Positions 17,464 to 24,902 of a stretch of DNA of 64,000 bases are shown here, in pieces (the first letter of the stretch is position 1; the number at the start of each line of letters is the position of its first letter). The translations under genes were made by a program, and so were the position numbers. The notes under the pieces were generated by a model. That model worked only from the letters and a program-made list of their open reading frames with translations. It did no database searches and was not told the DNA's origin. The stretch comes from Bacillus sp. AFS006103. Lineage in GTDB: Bacteria; Bacillota; Bacilli; Bacillales; Cytobacillaceae. Location of the stretch: positions 41,651 to 105,650 of the forward strand of contig NTXX01000028.1 of the NCBI GenBank assembly GCA_002559145.1, read 5' to 3'.

Positions 17464-17512
17464 AAAAAGGAGCAACTCAACAATAAAATCCCGTTGAATT
17501 GCTCCTTTTTTC
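17464..17512. terminator. bidirectional terminator
   Basis: AAAAAGGAGCAA and TTGCTCCTTTTTT pair, extended by CAAC/GTTG. It separates the converging membrane-protein and PLA2-like genes. Confidence 0.9.
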
Positions 17513-17571
17513 AGTTTTTAAGGCAAGACCTATATATCACTTTATAGAGCTTAGAACAACCCCTTTGTATT

Positions 17572-18327
17572 CTAACAGAAGTAAAGTTGAATCATAGTGG
17601 AAGCAACACCAAATGGGTCTACCCGGATCGCACATGAGCATAGCGAATCATCACATGATGCATGTGTCCTTCCTTCGTAGTAGCAACAGTCATGAATTCG
17701 GCAGCAATTGTCTAAATCCGGATTATTAGGATTGTAAACATAAGGTCCATTACATCCATTTCCATCAATGTAACAACCCTTTCCGCACCATAAATATCCT
17801 CCCGTGACACACCCATCCCAGAACCCTTGAGCCGATGCCTCTTTAAATAAATCCCCCGGTTGATATGACTCATTTGGAACGAGGTCATCAAATTTGTCTA
17901 GACTTTTCTTCCAAAATTCCCGCATCTCTTGTTTTGTTAATGGTACCGTTTCATTCTTTTGTACCATCACATCAAGCTCAGGATGAATTATAATACGATT
18001 TAACTCAGTTCCTTGTTCTTGAATAGTGACACCGAATACTTTAGTACGTGCATCTGTACTATCATTAGTGGTAGCCTCCGTGTATTTGATGAATGCATCA
18101 TCCATTACTTTAAATACCGCAGTTTGCACCGAATAAAAAATATTATCATTAACTGAGTCAAATTTTAATGGTTTTAACACATCAATAAGGGAAATTTTTG
18201 AGCCGTGAATGTTCTCCAATTCAGAAAGAATAGTTTTAAAGTCAGAATTGTTTAAGGCTCTTTCTTTTAACGATTGTATTTCCTTTTTTGTAAGGAAATC
18301 CCCTTTGACATTTTTTTGTTTTTCCAT
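17572..18327 (-). CDS. phospholipase A2-like cysteine-rich protein
   Basis: A 251-residue protein in two parts. Residues 1-165 are charged and lack cysteine, with no signal peptide. Residues 169-251 hold twelve cysteines and the phospholipase A2 signature CCRIHDCCYY (His212-Asp213 dyad), preceded by a Gly- and Cys-rich stretch (WCGKGCY, GNGCNGP) where the family's calcium loop lies. PLA2 enzymes release a fatty acid from the sn-2 position of phospholipids. The leader-plus-mature layout suggests a precursor cleaved before export. ATAAAGGAG precedes the ATG, and a cluster promoter lies at 18372-18406. The adjacent ABC genes, the glutaredoxin and the tRNA-Cys fit a disulfide-rich product. Bacterial PLA2 toxins exist, but activity here is inferred. 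Confidence 0.75.
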   Translation of the reverse strand: MEKQKNVKGDFLTKKEIQSLKERALNNSDFKTILSELENIHGSKISLIDVLKPLKFDSVNDNIFYSVQTAVFKVMDDAFIKYTEATTNDSTDARTKVFGVTIQEQGTELNRIIIHPELDVMVQKNETVPLTKQEMREFWKKSLDKFDDLVPNESYQPGDLFKEASAQGFWDGCVTGGYLWCGKGCYIDGNGCNGPYVYNPNNPDLDNCCRIHDCCYYEGRTHASCDDSLCSCAIRVDPFGVASTMIQLYFC

Positions 18328-18371
18328 TTTTTTATCTCCTTTATTAATTATTTGTTGATGGCCATCTATTA

Positions 18372-18406
18372 TTTAAAGAGATAAAAAAGGGAAGAAATAC
18401 AACCCT
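18372..18406 (-). promoter_or_regulatory. SigO/RsoA-type promoter of the PLA2-like gene
   Basis: On the minus strand AGGGTTGT (18399-18406), 20 bases, then CTTTAAA (18372-18378), about 45 bases before the start codon. Confidence 0.7.
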
Positions 18407-18430
18407 TTTATAAAAATTATGAGTTATTTC

Positions 18431-19045
18431 CTATTTCCATATCGTCATTACCAGCTTTGAACAGAGGAGGGTTGCAATTAAATTTATCAGATTTGGAGAA
18501 ACAGTCTCGATAAAAGACACTTTTTCTGTAAAATTAAATAGAATAACATGATGCCAATTTGGTAATGTACCAATTGTAATAAAATCTATTAAACAGTATA
18601 AACTTATAGCTAAAACAGATATGTCTGTATTTTTTAAAAGCATCGTAATGAACAATCCTAAAGATGAAAAGAAACAACATTGAAAAAGCAAGAACGAAAA
18701 AAATGGGAGAAATGGTAGACTATACTGAAACCAAAGGGTGATACAAATAATAAGTAACAGCGCTGCATAAATTATCATGAAAAAAGAATAAAATTTTTTA
18801 TGCGCATATCTGTAATTCACTAATAGAAAATCGTTTTGTTCCCGAAAAAAAATATCCCTATAAATATTACTAAACCACCATGCTGCTATTGACCCCATTG
18901 ATACCTGTATTAACACGAGTAATTTTTGTAAATCCTCTTCCCGGTAAAACCCACTAAATATAATAAAAATTATTATCAAAACTACTAATAGCGGCACATA
19001 AAATGAGAATCCTATTGATTTTATTTTTAAGTAGTAAATATTCAT
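18431..19045 (-). CDS. ABC-type permease, small subunit
   Basis: A 204-residue protein with about six membrane segments and few charges, overlapping the ATP-binding gene by four bases (ATGA). Gene order and topology make it an ABC-2-like membrane partner. No substrate site can be read. It ends about 100 bases before the PLA2-like gene on the same strand, so the exporter genes lie directly upstream of their candidate cargo. Confidence 0.65.
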   Translation of the reverse strand: MNIYYLKIKSIGFSFYVPLLVVLIIIFIIFSGFYREEDLQKLLVLIQVSMGSIAAWWFSNIYRDIFFREQNDFLLVNYRYAHKKFYSFFMIIYAALLLIICITLWFQYSLPFLPFFSFLLFQCCFFSSLGLFITMLLKNTDISVLAISLYCLIDFITIGTLPNWHHVILFNFTEKVSFIETVSPNLINLIATLLCSKLVMTIWK

Positions 19046-19767
19046 TTTGAAGCCTTCTCTCTGTTTAGAAGAAACTGATAGCTTTCATGAAATCCTTGCT
19101 TGCATTGTGATTGAGATAATTTTAGAAAATTATCTAATGTATCGTTGAATAAAACATTTCCTTTGACCAACATAGTCACTTCTTTACATATTTGAGTTAT
19201 GTCCTCAACTTCATGGGAAGCTATAATTATATTCACATCTTTACTTACCATTCTTAAAAAGTTCCGTATACTGATCCTTTCCTCTTGGTCCAGACCAGTT
19301 GTTGGTTCATCAATAATCAGATAGTGTGGATTATTTAAAAGAGCTTGAACTATGCCAATTCTTTTTATTACACCTTCCGATAAATCGCTCAATCGATTGT
19401 CTTTATATTCAATCAAACCTGACATTGTTAATAACCTGTTGATATTATTATGATGATCATTTCTGGAATTCCTTAATTTAGAAATGAAATACAAAGATTC
19501 TAGAACAGTCAATTTGGGATATAAATTAAACTGGTTAGGAACAAAACTAATTATATTACGCATTTTCTGTTTATCTGTAATTTCTTTTTCAAAGACTATT
19601 TTGCCAGTATCTGAGTTTAATAAAGTGGAAATAATTTTTAATAAAGTAGATTTACCTGCGCCATGAGGACCAATAAATCCATGTATACCGTCATTTATTC
19701 TAATATTTATATCATTTAATACTTGTTTTCTATTTATTTTTTTATTAAGTTTAATAATTTGTATCAC
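19042..19767 (-). CDS. ABC transporter ATP-binding protein
   Basis: A 241-residue ATPase: Walker A GPHGAGKST (residues ~33-41), signature LSEGVIKR (the usual second Gly is Glu), Walker B YLIIDEPTTGLD, and H-loop His in ASHEVED. It belongs to the CcmA/NatA-like group that powers export or self-protection. GTG start overlaps the upstream permease stop by one base, so the three ABC genes form one translationally coupled operon. Confidence 0.9.
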   Translation of the reverse strand: MIQIIKLNKKINRKQVLNDINIRINDGIHGFIGPHGAGKSTLLKIISTLLNSDTGKIVFEKEITDKQKMRNIISFVPNQFNLYPKLTVLESLYFISKLRNSRNDHHNNINRLLTMSGLIEYKDNRLSDLSEGVIKRIGIVQALLNNPHYLIIDEPTTGLDQEERISIRNFLRMVSKDVNIIIASHEVEDITQICKEVTMLVKGNVLFNDTLDNFLKLSQSQCKQGFHESYQFLLNREKASK

Positions 19768-21611
19768 TATTTATTCTTCCTTTCATCTCCAAAATGTAAT
19801 AAAAAATCACCATATGTCCTTTTTCCCTCGTTTAGCCCTAATTTTTTATTTAACTGAATACCAGCTTCTGCAGTTGTATCCATTATTCTTAAAATTCTAT
19901 TTTGCGTTACATTCATTAATTTCCTTTTTTCAATTGCAAAGGGGAGTTGATAAGCTATTAATGGAATAGGTTCTTTTAGCATTGAAACCTTGCTTGGCTC
20001 CAATTGCACAATGAGATGATTATTTGTTAAAGACATATAATCGATTAAATTACTATTAGAACGGTCTAATAAAGGCATCATGTAAATTTTTTTGGGTAAT
20101 TCATAATTTGTGTTATTGCTTTGATTATAATCTTTTAATACTTGTTGCAATGTTAATAGATACTTATCTAAAAATGCTTCCTCCAATAGCCATGTATAGG
20201 GATATATAAAAGAGTATCCTTTATAAAATTTTGTTTTTAAGTTGCCAGCAAAAATACTTAGACCATCGGAATAACCTTCATAAGCTCCTTCACTTTTTTT
20301 GTTAATATTGGTAAAAATAGGTTTTTTACTTTTGTGAATTTTTAATGTGTACTTTCTTTGTATTTGATCTAAATTTGGTTTTTGCATAGGTTGATCCATT
20401 ATTCTCAGACGAGTTGGAAGGATAGAATTAGAAGGCAACCATCCATAATTAGTAGGAAGGAATAATCCTGTAGATTTTTGATTTTCTATATAACTAACTT
20501 CTATTGAAAAACTATCAAGCCTTTCTGGAAGCTGAACTATTATAAAGTCCCCAACAGTGTTAAAATGCAGTTTTTTGTTATTTAAAGTAATATTAAGAAC
20601 AGAAAATCCTTGATACAAACTAAATATTATTTTTTTACTTCTTAGTTGTGTTATTTTCATATTTACTTTATAAGAAGGTCTTTTCTCCATATAAATGTCA
20701 ATGTTATATGAATTAATTTGATACTTGAAGCTTTCCTTCTCAATGTCTACTAATGGTTGATAATAACTGTCTGCCGATTTCTCATTTTTAAAAACATAAG
20801 GATTTAGGGAGTTTAGTAATAAAACACTGATAATTGATAAAAATAATAAATTCCTATTTCCATTGCCTACTTGATTCCTTAATGCCACTATCACAAAAAT
20901 GATTATCAAAAATATAGTGAAAATGAGCTTTTTTAACCAGAATATTTCTTCTCCAAAATATGTGTTATATGGCATATCCGGTTCTATTATGGAAACATTT
21001 ATATTGTTAAAGTAGGAAAGTAACTCATCTGAATAACGTATATTCATAGCACTGAACAATGGGATAAGTACATTATTAATTGGAGTTAGCAGCAGACAGA
21101 TTATTATAAGCATTAAAAAACCAAATTTTTTAAAATTTAATAAGCCTATAGTTAAACCTAAGATGCTAGATATAAGAAATGGAAAACACCAATTATTTAA
21201 CAAATATAGAAGTGTATCGATATATAAATTTATATTTGCATGAGATATAACATAATAGATCAGAATGTATAATAAATTTATAGATACGAACAAGAGGTTA
21301 ATTAAATTTACAATAATTAGATTGACTACATTCCTTAGCAAGTATGGAACATATATTGAAGAGAAATAAACATTGTATCCTTTATCTTGCAAAGAATTTC
21401 TATACCCGAGAATGGTAAAGTTGAGCATACCTAAAGTAACTATATAACTTGAATATTTAATTGTACTACCCGGATCACCTTCCAGATATAGATAGTAAGT
21501 AATACAATAAATAGAATAGGCTAAAATAAGAATTTGAATCACCCAAAAATACCATACTCTTTTCAGTAGATTCAGCTTTAAACACATTAACGCCAACACT
21601 GATCTGATCAT
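19767..21611 (-). CDS. large ABC permease with extracytoplasmic domain
   Basis: A 614-residue membrane protein. Residues 1-260 hold about seven to eight membrane helices like an ABC-2 permease, and residues 280-600 form a soluble, probably external domain after a further hydrophobic segment (LLFLSIISVLLLNSL). This layout recalls permeases fused to peptidase-like or sensing domains in bacteriocin and lipid exporters, but no HExxH or other catalytic motif is visible. AGGAGG precedes the ATG. It is first of the three coupled ABC genes. Upstream, across a terminator, is the small secreted protein gene, so expression may need read-through. Confidence 0.7.
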   Translation of the reverse strand: MIRSVLALMCLKLNLLKRVWYFWVIQILILAYSIYCITYYLYLEGDPGSTIKYSSYIVTLGMLNFTILGYRNSLQDKGYNVYFSSIYVPYLLRNVVNLIIVNLINLLFVSINLLYILIYYVISHANINLYIDTLLYLLNNWCFPFLISSILGLTIGLLNFKKFGFLMLIIICLLLTPINNVLIPLFSAMNIRYSDELLSYFNNINVSIIEPDMPYNTYFGEEIFWLKKLIFTIFLIIIFVIVALRNQVGNGNRNLLFLSIISVLLLNSLNPYVFKNEKSADSYYQPLVDIEKESFKYQINSYNIDIYMEKRPSYKVNMKITQLRSKKIIFSLYQGFSVLNITLNNKKLHFNTVGDFIIVQLPERLDSFSIEVSYIENQKSTGLFLPTNYGWLPSNSILPTRLRIMDQPMQKPNLDQIQRKYTLKIHKSKKPIFTNINKKSEGAYEGYSDGLSIFAGNLKTKFYKGYSFIYPYTWLLEEAFLDKYLLTLQQVLKDYNQSNNTNYELPKKIYMMPLLDRSNSNLIDYMSLTNNHLIVQLEPSKVSMLKEPIPLIAYQLPFAIEKRKLMNVTQNRILRIMDTTAEAGIQLNKKLGLNEGKRTYGDFLLHFGDERKNK

Positions 21612-21641
21612 TTACATTCCTCCTGAAAGTGAATATATATT

Positions 21642-21678
21642 CAAAAAAAGGAACCATCAAAGACGATTCCTTTTTTTG
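21642..21678. terminator. attenuating terminator between secreted protein and ABC genes
   Basis: AAAAAAAGGAACCATC and GACGATTCCTTTTTTT form an imperfect hairpin usable on both strands. It would set the secreted-protein gene higher than the ABC genes if they share a transcript. Confidence 0.7.
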
Positions 21679-21687
21679 ATATTCTAA

Positions 21688-22083
21688 TTAATAATGATAA
21701 TCTGAAATTTTCACATAACCATTCGTAATTAGGTAGTCTCCGGTAGCAACTGCACGATACTGACCGGATTCTAATGGTACAGCTCCTCCAACTGAGTATC
21801 CCGGTCTAACTGTTTGAGAATAAACAATATCGTCAATTAATAATGCTCTGGAATGTTTTACTTTTGCATACATGGTGTCTTTGTCATCACCATTATATGC
21901 ATTCATTGTTGCTTCCCCATCATAGACGGATATCCAGCCACCTTCATTGTAATTGTTAATAGTTAGTGTAGCTTGTGAAGTAACCGTTCCTGCTTTTGCT
22001 CCAATAGCTACCATCAACAAAGACATTGCAATTCCAAATAAAACCATATACTTTTTATTTAATACTTTAAGGTTGATTGCCAT
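21688..22083 (-). CDS. small secreted protein, unknown family
   Basis: A 131-residue protein with an N-terminal signal peptide (YMVLFGIAMSLLMVAIG, cleavage near AKA-GT) and a mature ~100-residue, cysteine-free, probably all-beta domain ending in a YVKISDYHY-type tail. AGGAGGTGAATAC precedes the ATG. Its place directly ahead of an ABC export/immunity set is like bacteriocin structural genes such as the lactococcin 972 group, though the characteristic spacing of that family is not visible. An upstream GTTGT box lacks the 20-nt spacing of the other promoters. I call it a candidate secreted effector, no more. Confidence 0.55.
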   Translation of the reverse strand: MAINLKVLNKKYMVLFGIAMSLLMVAIGAKAGTVTSQATLTINNYNEGGWISVYDGEATMNAYNGDDKDTMYAKVKHSRALLIDDIVYSQTVRPGYSVGGAVPLESGQYRAVATGDYLITNGYVKISDYHY

Positions 22084-22160
22084 TTGTATTCACCTCCTTT
22101 CATTTAAAGATAATAAAATACTCCTAATTTAATTTGACAACTGCTTCAATAATTTTTTGA

Positions 22161-22231
22161 AGGCAGTACCCAGATTTGAACTGGGGTTCAAGGTTTTGCA
22201 GACCTTTGCCTTACCACTTGGCTATACTGCC
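22161..22231 (-). tRNA. trnC: tRNA-Cys (GCA)
   Basis: All arms fold without mismatch: acceptor GGCAGTA/TACTGCC, D-stem GCC/GGC, anticodon stem AAGGT/ACCTT around CTGCAAA (anticodon GCA), T-stem CCCAG/CTGGG with TTCAAAT loop. The discriminator is U, the identity element of tRNA-Cys. CCA is not encoded. It sits between the glutaredoxin and secreted-protein genes on the same strand, inside the sigma-controlled cluster, so it can be transcribed from the promoter at 22534-22568. Confidence 0.95.
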
Positions 22232-22263
22232 ACTGGAAAGTTAGTAACGGCTAGTCCTAACTT

Positions 22264-22509
22264 TTAATTAATTAACAACGCTTCCAGCTTTCTTTGATTA
22301 AAACCACTAACAATCGTGTCTTTGCCGTTACTTTTAATAACAATTAGAGGAACACCTACTCCATTCAAATCATTGAATTCTTGCTCATGTTCTAAACTAT
22401 TAATGATGTTACGTTCTTCGTATTGAATTTGATTTGTTTCCATCCACTTTTTTAGATTTATACAAAAAATACAATTAGACATGGTATAAACTATGATTTT
22501 TTTCTCCAA
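22264..22509 (-). CDS. glutaredoxin-like thiol-disulfide protein
   Basis: An 81-residue thioredoxin-fold protein of the glutaredoxin/NrdH size. The active-site CIFC (Cys13, Cys16) follows strand one, and the cis-Pro loop GVGVPLIVI follows later. Such proteins exchange disulfides in the cytoplasm. TTG start with AAAGGAGATG upstream. A cluster promoter lies immediately before it, overlapping the end of the RsoA-like gene. The next gene downstream is tRNA-Cys. A role in keeping the cysteine-rich PLA2-like precursor reduced before export, or in folding it, is an inference. Confidence 0.85.
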   Translation of the reverse strand: MEKKIIVYTMSNCIFCINLKKWMETNQIQYEERNIINSLEHEQEFNDLNGVGVPLIVIKSNGKDTIVSGFNQRKLEALLIN

Positions 22510-22533
22510 GTTTTCATCTCCTTTCTTATACTT

Positions 22534-22568
22534 TTTAAAGAATAATAACTTTCAAATTTAACAACCCT
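22534..22568 (-). promoter_or_regulatory. SigO/RsoA-type promoter of the glutaredoxin/tRNA-Cys unit
   Basis: On the minus strand AGGGTTGT (22561-22568), 20 bases, CTTTAAA (22534-22540), about 25 bases before the start codon. Confidence 0.7.
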
Positions 22569-22572
22569 AACG

Positions 22573-22815
22573 TTAAGAAATTTTATTTTGCACCATTTCT
22601 TGAAACTCCCAAAAGCCAACCACTTTGTCCAAATCGTACATTTTAATCAAACTCACCAACTTAATCTGAAGTTCTTGTTCCAGGTCATCTCTATTTTGTA
22701 AACCAGTTTGGAGCAGAGTCTTTTTTATTTTAGGTTGGAATATCTTTAACACCTTTTCAATTGCCTCATTATCTTCTTTTGATTTAATTGCTAATTGATA
22801 TAAAGTTTTTTCCAT
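22573..22815 (-). CDS. rsoA: RsoA-like sigma-region-2 subunit
   Basis: An 80-residue helical protein (QLAIKSKEDNEAIEKVL ... RDDLEQELQIKLVSLIKMYD) of the size and pattern of RsoA and related HTH_16-type sigma region-2 proteins. In B. subtilis RsoA provides the -10-recognising half of a two-part sigma factor whose other half, SigO, recognises -35. It follows the SigO-like gene by 26 bases with GGGGCG before its ATG, the same gene order as in B. subtilis. Assignment rests on size, order and helix pattern; YvrJ in the same cluster supports it. Confidence 0.75.
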   Translation of the reverse strand: MEKTLYQLAIKSKEDNEAIEKVLKIFQPKIKKTLLQTGLQNRDDLEQELQIKLVSLIKMYDLDKVVGFWEFQEMVQNKIS

Positions 22816-22841
22816 GTAAATCGCCCCTTATCTATTTTGAA

Positions 22842-23441
22842 TTACATAGTTGATTTCCCTGAATTTCCTTCAATATACTTCCGGACTTTCTTCAACGCTT
22901 TACTACGTGACTTAGAAACGGCTTGTTGTGATTTGTTTAAAAGAATACTAACTTCTGAATCTGTAAATCCTTTTACATACACAAAGTACAAAATTTTCCT
23001 TTGATTGGATGTTATGTCCTGTAACGCCTTATAAAGGTTGGAATCGATTATATAATCTAAAAGATTATCTGATTCTATTTCGAAATCTTCGCGATGCTCG
23101 GCTAAGTCCTTATAGGATATCTCCGAATTATCTCCTATAGGTTGATCTAACGTTATTGGAAAACGATAATTTGTTTCTCGAATCTTTTTATCTAAATTAA
23201 TCCCATGAAAGTAAAGTGTTGAAGATACATATGCAGTAAAACGAATATGAAAATAAAAAGCCCGAAATGTCTGGTCTAACAGTTCTTGGTTTTGCAAAGT
23301 CGGATAACAAATGGACTTTTTTAATAATTGATAATTCTCTTCCTTTGATAAAAAAGCTTTAATTACTGGATTATTTAAAAATTCTTCATTTTCCTTGATA
23401 AATCCGAAGAATTTATCGCAACAATCTTCTTTATTTTCCAT
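22842..23441 (-). CDS. sigO: SigO-like split sigma factor subunit (region 4)
   Basis: A 199-residue protein. Residues ~138-190 are a sigma-70 region-4 helix-turn-helix (DITSNQRKILYFVYVKGF, then DSEVSILLNKSQQAVSKSRS), which binds -35 elements. The N-terminal part lacks a recognisable region 2, consistent with the RsoA-like subunit supplying it from the next gene. Length is close to SigO. The gene has its own promoter (TATACT at 23480-23485) with a LexA box at 23460-23473. It may also be read from the cluster-type promoter of the gene upstream, giving positive feedback. The ribosome site is weak. Confidence 0.8.
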   Translation of the reverse strand: MENKEDCCDKFFGFIKENEEFLNNPVIKAFLSKEENYQLLKKSICYPTLQNQELLDQTFRAFYFHIRFTAYVSSTLYFHGINLDKKIRETNYRFPITLDQPIGDNSEISYKDLAEHREDFEIESDNLLDYIIDSNLYKALQDITSNQRKILYFVYVKGFTDSEVSILLNKSQQAVSKSRSKALKKVRKYIEGNSGKSTM

Positions 23442-23459
23442 TTTTAAAACCAGCTTTCT

Positions 23460-23473
23460 GGAACGTATGTTCG
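23460..23473 (-). promoter_or_regulatory. LexA (SOS) operator before the SigO-like gene
   Basis: CGAACATACGTTCC on the minus strand matches 13 of 14 positions of the Bacillus LexA consensus CGAACRNRYGTTYG. It lies 6 bases after a TATACT -10 box, where bound repressor would block transcription start. Confidence 0.7.
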
Positions 23474-23515
23474 AATTTTAGTATAAAAAAATTTTACACT
23501 ATTATCATGATTAAT

Positions 23516-23722
23516 TCATAGAATAAAAGTAGATTCTTTTTCCTTTTTTTGAATTAATTCACAAAATGCTCTAATTTCATTAGATGTTTTGGTTGCAGAC
23601 TTTACTAATTCTGCTAAGAATTCTTTTTCCTCATTAGTAACAGCATCATTTAAACAATTTGTATAGAAAGCTTGTGTCCGCCTAGCTTCACAAAAACACT
23701 GTAATAACTTCATAGACATCAA
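23516..23722 (-). CDS. small helical protein under a cluster promoter
   Basis: A 68-residue soluble helical protein (LLQCFCEARRTQAFYTNCLN ... FCELIQKKEKES) with four cysteines. TTG (23722) or ATG (23719) start, both after GAGGTGATC. No family recognised. It has a full AGGGTTGT-N20-CTTTATT promoter and lies 74 bases upstream of the SigO-like gene without a clear terminator, so it heads the sigma operon. A regulator or anti-sigma role is possible but unsupported. Confidence 0.6.
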   Translation of the reverse strand: MMSMKLLQCFCEARRTQAFYTNCLNDAVTNEEKEFLAELVKSATKTSNEIRAFCELIQKKEKESTFIL

Positions 23723-23757
23723 TTAGATCACCTCGTATATAACTTTTACACCTATTA

Positions 23758-23792
23758 AATAAAGAAAGGTTTAGTGAATAAATAACAACCCT
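23758..23792 (-). promoter_or_regulatory. SigO/RsoA-type promoter upstream of the sigma operon
   Basis: On the minus strand AGGGTTGT (23785-23792), 20 bases, CTTTATT (23758-23764). It would let the split sigma factor activate its own operon. Confidence 0.7.
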
Positions 23793-23865
23793 TTCCAAAA
23801 GGTTTACAGTTTTTCTCCAAAAATTTAATATAAACATATTCCGATCTTTACATTTATTTAAAATA

Positions 23866-23898
23866 TTCCCTGAAACGAACGTTTTAGGGATTTTTTTT
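23866..23898 (+). terminator. Rho-independent terminator
   Basis: TCCCTGAAACG pairs with CGTTTTAGGGA and is followed by T8. It shields the sigma cluster from plus-strand transcription. Confidence 0.85.
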
Positions 23899-23993
23899 GC
23901 ACGCTTATATTTACATAGTTTTGAACTGTTTACCGTTCCCTAAACTATTCCCTTTAACTTTTTCCCTAAAATTGACGGTACATCCGTATTAGT

Positions 23994-24320
23994 GTAGATT
24001 GCCTTGACTGAGTGCCACTTGTGCCAAAATTGAGAGCCACTAAGGAATACCTAATAGCCACCAATAAAAAGTGTTCTGGATGCAGCCAGTGGTATCTGAT
24101 TGTCACTTTACATGGAGCCTCTACGAGCATGGATTCCCAGCCAAAAAGCCAGCATTCATAGGGCTGGCTAAGCCTACAAGGCTATCATGCCCGCCTCTCC
24201 ATATAAAGTGCACGTCTCGTCCGTTTTACTTTTTAGTGTGGCTCCCTCGATGGCAGGCGTGGCTCTAAAGTCTGTCCGAAGTGGCTCTAAAAAATGGCAG
24301 AGGTGGCACTTTTACATGGC
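23994..24320. mobile_element. IS21-like terminal repeat remnant
   Basis: GAGAGCCACT, TAGCCACC and then GTGGCTCTAAA (twice) with GAGGTGGCAC recall the repeated GTGGCTCT/TGGCAC motifs at ends of IS21-family elements. No istA or istB remains here; an internal deletion is likely. The one open frame in it has no ribosome site and is not reported. Confidence 0.5.
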
Positions 24321-24363
24321 TGTAAACAGTATTAGGGAATAATTAATTCAGGAGGGGAATAGA

Positions 24364-24900
24364 ATGGGGAAAATTTTTGGATATGCCCGAGTTTCTACTC
24401 AAGATCAAAATTTAGAATTACAAATGGATGCCTTACAAAAAGCTGGTGCAGCTGTTATCTACTAGGAAAAAATGACGGGCACAAAAAAAGAGCGTTTAGA
24501 ATTAGAGCAACTCTTAAAAGCAATAAGTGAAGGAGATACAGTGGTTGTCTATAAACTAGATCGTATCTCAAGATCTACCAAGCACTTAATTGAATTAGCA
24601 GAAACCTTTGAGGAAAGAAAAGTGAATTTTGTTTCTATAAGTGACAACATTGATACGTCAACTGCAATGGGTCGTTTTTTCTTCCGTACCATGGCAAGTA
24701 TTGCTGAGTTAGAACGGGATATCATCAGTGAACGCACTAAAGCAGGATTACAATCTGCAAGAATTAGAGGTAGAAATGGCGGAAGACCAATTAAGGATCC
24801 AAAATTAGTAGAACGAGCATTAAAACTACATGCTTCTAAGGAGTACAGTATAAAAGAGATTTCAGATATGACTGGTGTTAGTAAATCTGTGTTGTTCTAA
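24364..24900 (+). pseudogene. Tn3-type serine resolvase, broken by an in-frame stop
   Basis: The frame from ATG 24364 gives GYARVSTQDQNLELQMDAL, then a TAG at 24463-24465 where the family has xxDKxTG, then continues as MTGTKKERLELEQLL with LDRISRSTKHLIEL, the catalytic-domain E-helix and a C-terminal HTH that stops early (GVSKSVLF). Ser in YARVS is intact. With the stop and the shortened HTH it is probably inactive, though a GTG/ATG restart after the stop could make an N-truncated product. It runs directly into a Tn3 transposase tail. Confidence 0.8.
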
Positions 24901-24902
24901 GT

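Noticed and set aside
19767..21611. Peptidase activity for the external domain of the large ABC permease
   Set aside because: No HExxH or other catalytic motif is visible in residues 280-600, so only a permease call is kept.
22081..22145. Fifth cluster promoter before the small secreted protein (GTTGT ... CTTTAAA)
   Set aside because: The two words are 27, not 20, bases apart and the first lacks AGGG. A TTGTCA/TATTTT sigma-A reading is as good. The gene may be read from the glutaredoxin promoter.
24071..24268. 65-codon plus-strand frame in the IS21-end region
   Set aside because: No ribosome site, unusual composition (many Trp, Pro, Cys), and it lies across transposon terminal repeats.
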